A DNA stretch of 46,655 bases from JBDSKH01 sp050245915 (GCA_050245915.1 JBFWWZ010000017.1:1-46655), one strand, 5' to 3'. Shown: positions 7,281 through 14,865, counted from the stretch's first letter. Notes: generated by a model not told the origin, from the sequence alone. Numbers and translations are program-made.

Positions 7281-8240
7281 ATGAGCGCATCGGGCGGAAC
7301 CAGGGCGATCATCGCGGCCTTCGCCGCGAACCTGGGGATCGCGATCACCAAGTTCATCGCATTCGTCTTCTCCGGCTCGAGCTCGATGCTCGCCGAATCC
7401 GTCCACTCCGTCGCCGACTCCGGCAACCAGCTGCTCCTGCTGCTCGGCGGGCGGCGGTCGCGCAAGGCCGCCGACGCCACGCACCCGTTCGGCTACGGCC
7501 GCGAGCGCTACGTGTTCGCGTTCGTGGTCTCGATCATCCTGTTCAGCATCGGCGGCGTCTTCTCGCTCTACGAGGGTGTCGACAAGCTCACCCACCCGCA
7601 CGAGCTCGAGGTGCCGTGGCTGCCGATCGTCGTGCTCGTCGTCGCGATCGCCCTCGAGAGCTTCTCGCTGCGCACCGCGGTCAAAGAGAGCAACCACGTG
7701 CGCGGCGATCAGGGCTGGATCGCATTCATCCGGCACGCGAAGCAGCCCGAACTGCCCGTGGTGCTGCTCGAAGACATCGCCGCCCTGACCGGCCTGGTGT
7801 TCGCGTTCGCCGGCGTCGGGCTCACCATCGTCACCCACGATCCGACGTGGGATGCGATCGGCACCATCGCGATCGGCGTGCTGCTCGTGGCGGTCGCGGT
7901 GATCCTCGGCATCGAGACGAAGAGCCTGCTGGTCGGCGAGGGCGCATCACGGGCCGACGTGGAGAAGATCCGCGAAGCGTTCAACGCCAGCCAGCGCGTC
8001 GAGGCGCTCATCCACATGAAGACCCTCTACCTCGGACCGGACGAGCTGCTCGTCGCCGCGAAAGTGGCGTTCCCGAAGGCCACCAAGGTGACCGAGGTGG
8101 CGCGCGCCATCGACGAGGTGGAGGCGGAGATCCGCGCGGCCGTGCCGGTCGCCCGGGTGATCTACATCGAGCCCGACATCTACGCCCCGAAGAGCGCGAC
8201 GCCGTCGACGGACGCGATCGTCATCAAGGGCGCCGACTAG
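7281..8240 (+). CDS. cation diffusion facilitator family transporter
   Basis: A 319-residue membrane protein of the CDF family, which exports divalent metals such as Zn2+, Mn2+ or Fe2+ by proton antiport. The transmembrane metal site appears as SMLAESVHSVADSGNQLLLLLG (helix 2, residues about 34-55, with H42 and D46). The second site is weaker, LLEDIAALTGLVFAF in helix 5 with the ED pair. A cytoplasmic ferredoxin-like domain follows from about residue 215. ATHPFGYGRERYVFAF is the classic loop between helices 2 and 3. Metal specificity cannot be read from the sequence. Confidence 0.9.
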   Translation: MSASGGTRAIIAAFAANLGIAITKFIAFVFSGSSSMLAESVHSVADSGNQLLLLLGGRRSRKAADATHPFGYGRERYVFAFVVSIILFSIGGVFSLYEGVDKLTHPHELEVPWLPIVVLVVAIALESFSLRTAVKESNHVRGDQGWIAFIRHAKQPELPVVLLEDIAALTGLVFAFAGVGLTIVTHDPTWDAIGTIAIGVLLVAVAVILGIETKSLLVGEGASRADVEKIREAFNASQRVEALIHMKTLYLGPDELLVAAKVAFPKATKVTEVARAIDEVEAEIRAAVPVARVIYIEPDIYAPKSATPSTDAIVIKGAD

Positions 8241-8274
8241 GCGCGCCCTCCAGCAACCGCTCAGACGTCGCAGA

Positions 8275-8280
8275 TACCGT
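8275..8280 (+). promoter_or_regulatory. -10 element for a leaderless LCP gene
   Basis: TACCGT stands exactly 7 nt before the GTG at 8288. The 7 nt are T followed by six C, with no Shine-Dalgarno. Confidence 0.5.
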
Positions 8281-8287
8281 TCCCCCC

Positions 8288-9469
8288 GTGAGCATCCCGG
8301 CGCGCCATGGACGTCTGCCCCGTCGTGGACCGGTCAAGCCCGTCGTGGCTCTCCTCGCGGGCATCCTCGGTGTGGTGCTCGCGAGCACCGCATCGGTCGC
8401 CGCGATCGCCGCGTGGCAGATCACGAACTCCTTCGACGACAGCGTCGACATCCAGGGTGAGGGTGAGGCACCGCCGACGATCGGCCCCATCAGCGGTGCG
8501 GTCAACATCCTGCTGGTCGGCAGCGACAGCGGCCAAGGCAACCCCGCCTATGGGGACCGAGGCGAGACTCTGAACGACGTCACGATCCTTCTCCACCTCT
8601 CACCGTTGAGCCACAGCGCCACCGTCGTGAGCCTGCAGCGCGACATGTTCGTGCCGATCGTCGGCTGCGAGAACGGCAACCCGGGCACCCGCAAGATCAA
8701 CGAGGCCCTCTACTACGGTGGGCTCGCGTGCGCCGTCACCACCGTCGAGGCGCTCACCGGACTCGAGATCGGCTACGCCGCCAAGATCGAGTTCGACGGC
8801 GTGATCGCGATGTCGAATGCGCTCGGCGGCGTCGAGGTCTGCGTGGCCGACGCGATACACGACCTGCAGATCGGCTTCGACCTCGACGCGGGCACCCACA
8901 CGCTCCAGGGCTGGGATGCGCTGCAGTTCCTCCGCAGCCGCCACGGCGTCGGCGACGGAAGCGACACGACGCGGGTCAGCAACCAGCAGCTCTTCCTCTC
9001 GGCGATGATGCGCAAGATCAAGTCGGAGGGCACGCTCACCAACCCGCTGACGGTCTACGCCCTCGCCAAGGCTGCGGCCTCGAACATGCAGCTGAGCACC
9101 TCGCTCAGCTCGCTCGACACGATGGCCTCGATGGCGCTGGCGGTGAAAGACATTCCGCTCGCCAACATGGTGTTCGTCAGCTACCCCGCCGGCGCGACCC
9201 AGGTGAACGGGGTGGGGGGTGTCGCTCCCCGCAAGGCCGATGCCAAAGTGCTGATGGACGCCATCGCGGCCGACCTGCCCGTGATCGTCACCGGCGACCC
9301 GGGCGGCGGCGTCGTCCCGGGTGACGACATCGTGGAGACGGCCCCCACCCCGACGAGCAGCGCCGCTCCCACCATCGCACCGGAGGGACCGACCGCCGTG
9401 GAGCTGCCGTCGAGCATCCAGGGTCAGGCGGCCACGCAGCAGACCTGCACGGCGGGTCAGACCTTCTAG
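8288..9469 (+). CDS. LytR-CpsA-Psr (LCP) family cell-wall polymer transferase
   Basis: A 393-residue protein starting at GTG 8288. A basic N-terminus is followed by one transmembrane helix (about residues 17-43), then an extracellular LCP domain. Conserved parts include ILLVGSDSG, GETLNDVTILLHL (acidic/Arg metal-pyrophosphate site), VSLQRDMFVPI and WDALQFLRSRHGVGDGSDTTRVSNQQLFL with the catalytic Arg residues. The C-terminal stretch from about 340 is Thr/Pro/Ala-rich and disordered. LCP enzymes move glycopolymers from polyprenyl phosphate to peptidoglycan. In Microbacteriaceae the acceptor wall lacks arabinogalactan, so a teichoic acid or other glycan is likely. Confidence 0.9.
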   Translation: MSIPARHGRLPRRGPVKPVVALLAGILGVVLASTASVAAIAAWQITNSFDDSVDIQGEGEAPPTIGPISGAVNILLVGSDSGQGNPAYGDRGETLNDVTILLHLSPLSHSATVVSLQRDMFVPIVGCENGNPGTRKINEALYYGGLACAVTTVEALTGLEIGYAAKIEFDGVIAMSNALGGVEVCVADAIHDLQIGFDLDAGTHTLQGWDALQFLRSRHGVGDGSDTTRVSNQQLFLSAMMRKIKSEGTLTNPLTVYALAKAAASNMQLSTSLSSLDTMASMALAVKDIPLANMVFVSYPAGATQVNGVGGVAPRKADAKVLMDAIAADLPVIVTGDPGGGVVPGDDIVETAPTPTSSAAPTIAPEGPTAVELPSSIQGQAATQQTCTAGQTF

Positions 9470-9921
9470 CGGCGGCTCTCGAAGAACGCCGCCAGCATCG
9501 TCGCGGCGTCCTCCGCGAGCACGCCTCCCGTCACCTCGACACGGTGCGGCAGACGACGGTCGCGCAGCAGATCATGGACGCTGCCCGCGGCTCCCGCCTT
9601 CTCATCCCACGCCCCGAACACGACGCGCGGGATGCGCGCGGCGAGGATCGCCCCCGCGCACATGACACAGGGCTCCAGGGTGACGACGAGGGTCGTTCCG
9701 TCGAGACGCCAGGACTCGCGCACCTCCGCCGCCCGGCGGATCGCCAGCACCTCGGCGTGGGCGGTCGGGTCGTGCGACGCCTCCCGTTCGTTGTGCGCGT
9801 GGGCGAGGACGGTGCCGTCCGTGTCGAGCAGCACGGCGCCGACGGGCACGTCGCCGGTGGCGAGAGCGAACTCCGCCTCGGTGAGCGCCGTACGCATCGC
9901 GTCGACGTGGTCCGCTGCCAT
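9466..9921 (-). CDS. tadA: tRNA-specific adenosine deaminase
   Basis: A 151-residue deaminase that converts A34 to inosine in tRNA(Arg)-ACG. The zinc site is complete: HAE (in DPTAHAEVLAIRRA) and PCVMCAGAI with the two Cys. NERE in HNEREASHDPTAHAE is typical of TadA rather than of cytidine or guanine deaminases. I start at ATG 9921 although the frame is open far upstream, because TACGCT lies 7 nt before it and MAADHVDAMRTAL begins the usual first helix. The stop overlaps the LCP stop region by 4 nt. Confidence 0.9.
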   Translation of the reverse strand: MAADHVDAMRTALTEAEFALATGDVPVGAVLLDTDGTVLAHAHNEREASHDPTAHAEVLAIRRAAEVRESWRLDGTTLVVTLEPCVMCAGAILAARIPRVVFGAWDEKAGAAGSVHDLLRDRRLPHRVEVTGGVLAEDAATMLAAFFESRR

Positions 9922-9934
9922 AGTCTCGAGCGTA
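9921..9934. promoter_or_regulatory. interlocked leaderless promoters of tadA and upp
   Basis: The start codons are separated by only 12 bp. On the plus strand TAGTCT (9921-9926) is 7 nt before upp ATG 9934. On the minus strand TACGCT (9934-9929) is 7 nt before tadA ATG 9921. Each -10 hexamer therefore begins on the first base of the opposing start codon. Confidence 0.5.
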
Positions 9935-10566
9935 TGCGAGTGCACGTGGCCGACCACCCCCTGATCACCCACAAGCTCACGGTGCTGCGCGACGAGAACA
10001 CCCCGTCGCCCACGTTCCGGGCGCTCGCCGAAGAACTGGTGACCCTGCTCGCCTACGAGGCGACGCGCAACGTGCGCACCACGCCGGTGACGGTGCAGAC
10101 GCCGGTCGCCGCGGCGCAGGGACTCGCTCTCGCCGAGCCGCGTCCGCTGGTGGTCCCGATCCTGCGCGCGGGGCTCGGGATGCTGGAGGGCATGGTCAAG
10201 CTGGTCCCGACCGCAGAGGTCGGATTCCTCGGCATGGTCCGCAATGAGGAGACTCTCCAGCCGGACATCTACGCGGAGCGTCTGCCCGATGATCTGGCGA
10301 ACCGGCAGTGCTTCGTGCTCGACCCGATGCTGGCGACCGGCGGCTCGCTTCTCGCCGCGATCAACTATCTCTTCGACCGGGGTGCTGTCGATGTGACGGC
10401 GGTGTGCCTCATCGGTGCACCCGAGGGCCTCGAGGCCGTAAAGCGGGGCACCGAGGGGCGCGAGGTGACGATCGTGCTGGGTTCGCTCGACGAGAAGCTG
10501 AACGAGGTCGGCTACATCGTGCCGGGCCTGGGCGACGCGGGCGACCGGCTCTACGGCACGGTTTAG
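9934..10566 (+). CDS. upp: uracil phosphoribosyltransferase
   Basis: A 210-residue enzyme that makes UMP from uracil and PRPP in pyrimidine salvage. The PRPP loop is FVLDPMLATGGSLLAA and the C-terminal uracil-binding part is GYIVPGLGDAGDRLYGT, both diagnostic. VPILRAGLGMLEG is the conserved central motif. The length matches E. coli Upp (208). The frame is open upstream, but ATG 9934 gives the expected N-terminus (MRVHVADHPLITHKLT). Salvage of uracil fits with the pseudouridine genes 7 kb away, though they are not linked in an operon. Confidence 0.95.
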   Translation: MRVHVADHPLITHKLTVLRDENTPSPTFRALAEELVTLLAYEATRNVRTTPVTVQTPVAAAQGLALAEPRPLVVPILRAGLGMLEGMVKLVPTAEVGFLGMVRNEETLQPDIYAERLPDDLANRQCFVLDPMLATGGSLLAAINYLFDRGAVDVTAVCLIGAPEGLEAVKRGTEGREVTIVLGSLDEKLNEVGYIVPGLGDAGDRLYGTV

Positions 10567-10598
10567 GTTTCGGCACGCCGCTTCGCGGCTGCTCAACC
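10566..10598. repeat. dispersed inverted-repeat element, copy 3
   Basis: GGTTTCGGCACGCCGC ... GCGGCTGCTCAACC starts on the last base of the upp stop codon. It probably terminates upp. Confidence 0.65.
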
Positions 10599-10616
10599 CA
10601 ACCCGGACGGGCCAAG

Positions 10617-10645
10617 TTGCATTTCTTGCGTTTGCGCAACATACT
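10617..10645 (+). promoter_or_regulatory. sigma-A promoter of the candidate leader peptide
   Basis: TTGCAT (10617-10622), a 17-bp spacer and CATACT (10640-10645), followed by 7 nt to ATG 10653. Transcription is predicted to start on the A of that ATG. Confidence 0.6.
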
Positions 10646-10652
10646 TGCGGGC

Positions 10653-10754
10653 ATGACCGTTCACGCGCATGCCCTGATCTCCTCTGAGGCCTTCGGGACT
10701 GCCGGCATGATGATGCCGGCGCGCTCGGTCATGTGCTGTCGAATGTGCGCGTAG
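10653..10754 (+). CDS. candidate Cys-containing leader peptide (33 aa)
   Basis: The ORF begins MTVHAHALISSEAFG and ends PARSVMCCRMCA, with three Cys codons in the last six sense codons before TAG. It sits directly behind a good promoter with no leader and precedes a winged-helix regulator gene by about 160 nt. Cys-rich leaderless small ORFs that act as cysteine-responsive attenuators are known in mycobacteria, and this has the same layout. No sequence family is recognised. It could also be a chance ORF, but the exact fit to the promoter argues against that. Confidence 0.5.
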   Translation: MTVHAHALISSEAFGTAGMMMPARSVMCCRMCA

Positions 10755-10776
10755 AGATTCCTCACGCCGGGCCGAT

Positions 10777-10793
10777 CTGCTTCTGAGAAGCAG
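10777..10793 (+). promoter_or_regulatory. short hairpin between leader peptide and regulator gene
   Basis: CTGCTTCTGAGAAGCAG is a 17-nt dyad (8-bp arms, one central base) 22 nt after the leader-peptide stop. No U tract follows, so it may be an attenuator or anti-RBS element rather than a terminator. Confidence 0.35.
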
Positions 10794-10913
10794 GTTCAGG
10801 CTCCCCCGCACCCGCGCCGCGCGGTGATGCGATCACCCACATCTCCGACCAACCTGCGAGGTGACGCCGTGACCGATTCCGGCACCCTCGTGACAGCACA
10901 AGGATTCGACACC

Positions 10914-11642
10914 ATGTCTCTTGCCACCCTCGACACCTACCGTCCCGCCACCGTTCCCGCCCCCGCGCCCGTCGTGACGCCCACGCCCGAGCCCGCCGCG
11001 GCATCCGGGGCCTCGCGCCTGCGCGCCGTGCCGGAGGGCACCGAGGCCCGCGGCTTCGCCCTCTATGTCGGCATCGACGAGCTGAAGGCCCTGGATGCGG
11101 GCACCGACCTGAGCGCGGTCGTCAGCGCCCTGAAGCAGCTGGTCGCCGACCTCGTGCCCGGCTCGGAGAGCTACGCGGCCGTCGCTCTCGCCCCGGTGGG
11201 CGCCGGCGGTCGCGATGTCGATGTCGTGCGTCTCGCGCTGCAGGACCCGGCCGCGCTGGCGAAGCACCGCGCCGCCGCCGCCCCGGTCGAGCCGCCGGAG
11301 CCGAAGGGCGGCGTCGTCATCGACATCTCGCGCAAGCGCGTGCAGCTGGACGGGGAGACCGCCCCGCTGACGTTCAAGGAGTTCGAGCTGCTGCAGTTCC
11401 TCGTGCTGCGCGAGGGCCGCACCATCGACCGGGCCGAGATCATCGCGACGCTCTGGGCGGATGGCAGCGAGGACGACATCCCGAACGAGCGCACCATCGA
11501 CGTTCACGTGCGCCGGCTGCGCTCGAAGCTCGGTGCCTACGAGGACATCGTGCGCACGGTCCGCGGCGCCGGCTACCGGTTCGACCGGCACGCCGACGTG
11601 GCGATCCGCTGGGCGAGCACCCCGTCGCCCGACGTGTTCTGA
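10914..11642 (+). CDS. winged-helix (OmpR/PhoB C-terminal type) DNA-binding protein
   Basis: A 242-residue protein from ATG 10914, with AAGGA 9 nt upstream. GTG 10869, with GAGGTGA just before it, is an alternative start. Residues 1-35 are Pro/Ala-rich. Residues about 45-125 form an uncharacterised domain beginning FALYVGIDELKALDAG with no receiver Asp pattern. From about 135 a complete OmpR-type winged helix is seen: PLTFKEFELLQFLVLREG, NERTIDVHVRRLRSKL, VRTVRGAGYRF. It is therefore an orphan regulator, not a phosphorylated response regulator. The preceding Cys leader suggests control by cysteine or translation status. Confidence 0.75.
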   Translation: MSLATLDTYRPATVPAPAPVVTPTPEPAAASGASRLRAVPEGTEARGFALYVGIDELKALDAGTDLSAVVSALKQLVADLVPGSESYAAVALAPVGAGGRDVDVVRLALQDPAALAKHRAAAAPVEPPEPKGGVVIDISRKRVQLDGETAPLTFKEFELLQFLVLREGRTIDRAEIIATLWADGSEDDIPNERTIDVHVRRLRSKLGAYEDIVRTVRGAGYRFDRHADVAIRWASTPSPDVF

Positions 11643-11649
11643 CGCTGCT

Positions 11650-11717
11650 GGTCGAGTAGCTGCGCAGCGGCGTATCGAGGCCGGGATCTCGATACGCGCC
11701 TGCGGCGCTACTCGATC
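11650..11717. repeat. dispersed inverted-repeat element, two facing copies (4)
   Basis: GGTCGAGTAGCTGCG...CGTATCGAGG is followed by its inverse, TCTCGATACGCGCC...GGCGCTACTCGATC. Each half is a hairpin and the two halves can pair with one another. It follows the winged-helix gene stop at 11642. Confidence 0.65.
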
Positions 11718-11725
11718 GGCACCCT

Positions 11726-11790
11726 GTGTCAAGAATTCTTGACACGGTGTGAAACATGCTTTACCTTAGCCATGTCAAAGATTCTTTACA
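11726..11790 (+). promoter_or_regulatory. promoter with two palindromic operators (O1, O2)
   Basis: O1 is the perfect 20-bp palindrome GTGTCAAGAATTCTTGACAC (11726-11745). O2 is the related TGTCAAAGATTCTTTACA (11773-11790), 46 bp downstream. A -35 TTGACA (11739-11744) lies inside O1 and, after 17 bp, a -10 TACCTT (11762-11767). The expected start of transcription falls on O2. Two bound regulator dimers would cover both ends of the promoter, the usual design of autorepression by the XRE protein encoded in the operon. Confidence 0.7.
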
Positions 11791-11799
11791 GGAGACGAC

Positions 11800-12216
11800 A
11801 TGGCTGCAGAAGAGAAGAGCGCGTGGATCATGCTGGTCGTCGCGATCGCCGCGTACACGACCTATGTGATCTGGGTGCTGAACAGCACGGGCGGCGGTGC
11901 GCTGACCGACGCGCCCTACGTCGTGCCGATGCTCGGCACCATCGGCGGGTCGATCGTGCTGTCGATCCTGCTGCACATCTTCTTCGCGCCGCGGATCGGC
12001 AAGAAGGATCAGCGCGACCGCGAGATCTACCGCTTCGGCGAATACAACGGCTACGCCTTCATCACCATCGGCGCGCTCGGCGCCCTGGTGCTGACGATGT
12101 TCGAGGTCGACTACTTCTGGATCGCCAACGCCATCTACCTGGGCTTCGTCCTCTCGGCGATCATCGGCTCGCTCGCCAAGATCGCCGCCTACCGCGAGGG
12201 TCTGCCGCGGTGGTGA
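11800..12216 (+). CDS. four-helix membrane protein of unknown function
   Basis: A 138-residue integral membrane protein with hydrophobic segments at about residues 8-27, 41-61, 83-103 and 107-128. The loop APRIGKKDQRDREIYRFGEYNGYAF between helices 2 and 3 is charged and should face the cytoplasm. GGAGA precedes the ATG. It is the first gene of an operon with an XRE regulator, a pairing common for small DUF2178-like membrane proteins in actinobacteria and Firmicutes. No transport motif is evident and the function is not known. Confidence 0.65.
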   Translation: MAAEEKSAWIMLVVAIAAYTTYVIWVLNSTGGGALTDAPYVVPMLGTIGGSIVLSILLHIFFAPRIGKKDQRDREIYRFGEYNGYAFITIGALGALVLTMFEVDYFWIANAIYLGFVLSAIIGSLAKIAAYREGLPRW

Positions 12217-12449
12217 AGCCGACCGCGGTCACCAACTCCATCCGCGCCCTGCGCTTCGCCCACGGCGAGATGACGCAGGCGGAGCTCGGCGAGCGCATCG
12301 GCGTGACCCGTCAGACCGTCCTCGCGATCGAGCAGGGGAAGTACTCCCCCTCCCTCGAACTCGCCTTCCAGATCGCCCGCGTCTTCGGCGTCCCGCTCGA
12401 CGACGTGTTCCAGTACCCCCAAGATTCACACTCAGAGGAGTCCGAATGA
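12210..12449 (+). CDS. XRE-family HTH transcriptional regulator
   Basis: A 79-residue single-domain regulator with NSIRALRFAHGEMTQAELGERIGVTRQTVLAIEQGKYSPSLELAF condensed into one HTH_3 fold. The recognition helix is VTRQTVLAIEQG. This YozG/Cro-like class binds short palindromes as dimers. I start at GTG 12210 (GAGGG 9 nt upstream); GTG 12213 would give the usual 4-nt overlap with the membrane-protein stop. The two palindromes at 11726-11790 are its likely targets, so it probably controls its own operon. Confidence 0.88.
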   Translation: MVKPTAVTNSIRALRFAHGEMTQAELGERIGVTRQTVLAIEQGKYSPSLELAFQIARVFGVPLDDVFQYPQDSHSEESE

Positions 12450-13414
12450 AAGCCGTCGTCCGCACCGAGTACGGGTCGCCCGACGTGATCCGTGTCATCG
12501 ATGCACCCGTCCCCGACCCGGGCCCGGGCGAGGTGCGCGTCCGTGTCGAGGCCGCCGGTGTCGACATCGGGGTCTGGCACATGCTGACCGGGCTGCCGAC
12601 CATGATGCGGCCCGCCGTCGGCCTGCCGCGTCCGCGCAGAACCGGACTCGGCAGCGAGCTGGCAGGGGTGGTGGATGCCGTGGGCACCGGGGTCACCCGC
12701 TTCCGTCCCGGCGACGCGGTCTTCGGCGTCGGCACCGCCACCTTCGCGGAGTACGCCGTCGCACAAGAGAAGCAGCTCGTGCAGCGGGACCCGGACGTGC
12801 CGGCCGTCCTCGCCGCGGCATCCGCCATCTCTGCGGTGACCGCCTACCAGGCGCTCGAACCCGAGCGGCGCCCGCTGGAGCGCGTGCTCGTGCTCGGCGC
12901 ATCCGGTGGCGTGGGATCGTTCGCCGTGCAGATCGCGAAGCGCTTCGGCGCCCACGTGACCGGCGTGGCGAGCGGCGCGAAGCTGGAGTTCGTCCGCTCG
13001 CTCGGCGCCGACGCCGTCGTCGACTACACGACCTCGGACCCGACCGACGGCTCGCACAGCTACGACCTGATCCTCGAGATGGGCGGGCGCCGCAGCCTCC
13101 CGATGCTGCGCCGGGCCCTCACTCCGCACGGCCGGGTCGTGGTGGTGGGCGGCGAGGGCGGTGGCAGGGTCACCGGCGGGTTCCTCGGCAACCTGACCCT
13201 GGGCGCGCGGACGGCGTTCAGCGCGCAGAAGGCGGTCGGCCTGGTCTCGACGACGACGGTCGCCGATCTGACCCGCGTCGGCGAGCTGCTCGCGTCGGGG
13301 GATGTGGTGCCCGCGATCGACGAGGTGCTGCCGCTGGCGGCGGCATCCGACGCGCTGTGGCGCGTGGAGCGCGGTCAGGTGCGCGGCAAGCTCGTGCTCG
13401 ACCCCACTCTGTAG
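12446..13414 (+). CDS. zinc-independent NAD(P)-dependent MDR oxidoreductase (quinone oxidoreductase-like)
   Basis: A 322-residue medium-chain dehydrogenase/reductase. The N-terminal GroES-like domain has GPGEVRVRVEAAGVDIGVWH, where the zinc-ligand Cys of alcohol dehydrogenases is absent. The Rossmann domain has VLVLGASGGVGSFAVQIAKRFGA (about residues 148-170). It most resembles QOR-type enzymes that reduce quinones or enones with NADPH. The ATG overlaps the XRE gene stop (ATGA), so it is under the same operators and may be the functional output of that switch, for instance electrophile or quinone defence. Confidence 0.87.
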   Translation: MKAVVRTEYGSPDVIRVIDAPVPDPGPGEVRVRVEAAGVDIGVWHMLTGLPTMMRPAVGLPRPRRTGLGSELAGVVDAVGTGVTRFRPGDAVFGVGTATFAEYAVAQEKQLVQRDPDVPAVLAAASAISAVTAYQALEPERRPLERVLVLGASGGVGSFAVQIAKRFGAHVTGVASGAKLEFVRSLGADAVVDYTTSDPTDGSHSYDLILEMGGRRSLPMLRRALTPHGRVVVVGGEGGGRVTGGFLGNLTLGARTAFSAQKAVGLVSTTTVADLTRVGELLASGDVVPAIDEVLPLAAASDALWRVERGQVRGKLVLDPTL

Positions 13415-13425
13415 GAGCCCGGCCG

Positions 13426-14787
13426 CTAGGAGCGCAGGGCCGCCACGGCATCCTGAAGCACCTCGACGTGCCGCTGCACGTCGGACGCCGTGGTCGCCGG
13501 GCTCATCAGCGCCATGTTGTGGAACGGGGTGAGGAACACCCCGCGGTTGAGCAGCGCGAGGTGCAGATAGTCCTCGAGCTCGACGTCGGTGGCCTCGTAC
13601 GACTCCGTCCCGTTGCGCGGGGCGGGGTCGGCGAAGCGGTACTCGGCGCGCGCGCCGAGCTGCGCGATCGTCCACGGCAGCTCGTGGCTGTCGATGATCT
13701 GCTGCACCGCGGCGGTGTACCCGGTGGAGAGCCCGATCATGCCCGCGAAGGCGTCCGGCGTCAGCACCTGTTCGAGCGTCGCCCGCGCCGCCGCGAGCGA
13801 CAGGGCGTTGCCGGCCAGGGTTCCTCCCACCCCGCCCGTGTCGACCAGGTCGAGTTCGGGGTCGCCCCAGATGCGGTCGGCGAGCTGGGCGCTGAGACCG
13901 TAGGCGCCGATCGGGATGCCGCCTGCGATCGCCTTGCCGAGCGTCACGATGTCGGGTTGCAGCTCCCACGCCGCGGTGCATCCACCCGGCCCGGCGGAGA
14001 GGGTGTGGGTCTCGTCGTTGATGAGCAGCGTGCCGGCGGCGCGGGTCAGCGCGCGCACGCTCTCGAGGTATCCCGGCTCGGGGAGCACGATGCCCATGTT
14101 GGTGAGCGCGGGCTCCATCAGCACGGCCGCCACGTCGCCGTGGGCGAGCTCGCGCTCGAGCGCGTCGAGGTCGTTGTACTCGACAACGCGGCTGGTCTCG
14201 GTGACGTCGTAGGCAGGCCCGACGTTGCCGCCGCGCGAGCGGGGTCCGTCGGGCGAGGTGACGATGAATGATTCGTCGACCGAGCCGTGATAGCTGTAGC
14301 TGTTGACCAGGATGCGGCGGCGGCCGCTGACCTGACGCGCCAGGCGCAGCACCCAGCGGTTCGCATCCGTCGCCGTCAGCGAGAAACTCCACGTCGGAAG
14401 CCCGAAACGGGCGCTCAGCTCGGCCGCCACGACCTCGGCGTCCTCGGTGGGCATCATCGTGGTCGCGCCGCCGAGTTCGACGTAGCGGCGCTGCACGGCC
14501 GCGGCGGTGGCCTCCGGGGAGTGGCCCGCCATCGCGCCGGTGTCGCCGAGACAGAAGTCGATCAGCTCGTGCCCGTCGAGGTCGGTGACGCGCGCGCCGC
14601 GGGCGCGGTCGAGGTACAGCGGGAACGGACCGGCGCTCTTAGCCATCCAGGTCATCGGCACGCCGCCGAGCAGGTGGCCGGTGCGCGAGAAGGCGTCGGC
14701 CGACCGCGGGTTGCGGTCCCGGTAGGTGCAGAGCTCGGTCTCGAGCAGGGTGGAGAGGCGGGCGCGATCGATCGGGGTCCGGGTCAC
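13426..14787 (-). CDS. class III PLP-dependent aminotransferase (glutamate-1-semialdehyde mutase-like)
   Basis: A 453-residue enzyme. The PLP lysine is K285 in TLGKAIAGG, the cofactor-binding Asp is D258 in INDETHT, and the N-terminal FCLGDTGAMAGHSPEA resembles HemL and related aminotransferases. A true HemL is unlikely because its usual active-site context is not matched and the haem genes are not nearby. It is probably an amino acid or omega-amino aminotransferase. The start is GTG 14787, divergent from the MarR/photolyase genes. A 40-bp dyad lies 39 bp upstream. Confidence 0.8.
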   Translation of the reverse strand: MTRTPIDRARLSTLLETELCTYRDRNPRSADAFSRTGHLLGGVPMTWMAKSAGPFPLYLDRARGARVTDLDGHELIDFCLGDTGAMAGHSPEATAAAVQRRYVELGGATTMMPTEDAEVVAAELSARFGLPTWSFSLTATDANRWVLRLARQVSGRRRILVNSYSYHGSVDESFIVTSPDGPRSRGGNVGPAYDVTETSRVVEYNDLDALERELAHGDVAAVLMEPALTNMGIVLPEPGYLESVRALTRAAGTLLINDETHTLSAGPGGCTAAWELQPDIVTLGKAIAGGIPIGAYGLSAQLADRIWGDPELDLVDTGGVGGTLAGNALSLAAARATLEQVLTPDAFAGMIGLSTGYTAAVQQIIDSHELPWTIAQLGARAEYRFADPAPRNGTESYEATDVELEDYLHLALLNRGVFLTPFHNMALMSPATTASDVQRHVEVLQDAVAALRS

Positions 14788-14825
14788 GCACCCAGAATCG
14801 CAGGCTCAGGTGACTCGCAGGAAAA

Positions 14826-14865
14826 ATAACGGAAAGGTAACTAGACAGCGTTACCGTTCCGTTAT
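14826..14865. promoter_or_regulatory. 40-bp dyad with 11-bp periodic GTNAC-like boxes
   Basis: Arms of 16 bp (14826-14841 and 14850-14865, one mismatch) flank an 8-bp centre. Within each arm, boxes ATAAC/GTAAC and GTTAC/GTTAT are spaced by 6 bp (11-bp repeat), as for OmpR-family regulators such as GlnR or PhoP. It lies between the divergent aminotransferase and MarR genes. A TATACA (14863-14868) at its right edge could be a -10 element for rightward transcription. Confidence 0.5.

Noticed and set aside
7616..8287. Upstream extension of the LCP gene frame
   Set aside because: It overlaps the CDF gene in another frame and is Arg/Asp-rich without a fold. GTG 8288 fits a leaderless promoter and a normal N-terminus.
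13426..14787. Assignment as hemL (glutamate-1-semialdehyde aminomutase)
   Set aside because: The overall fold and PLP lysine agree, but the flanking motifs differ from true HemL and no haem genes are linked, so a general class III aminotransferase is safer.
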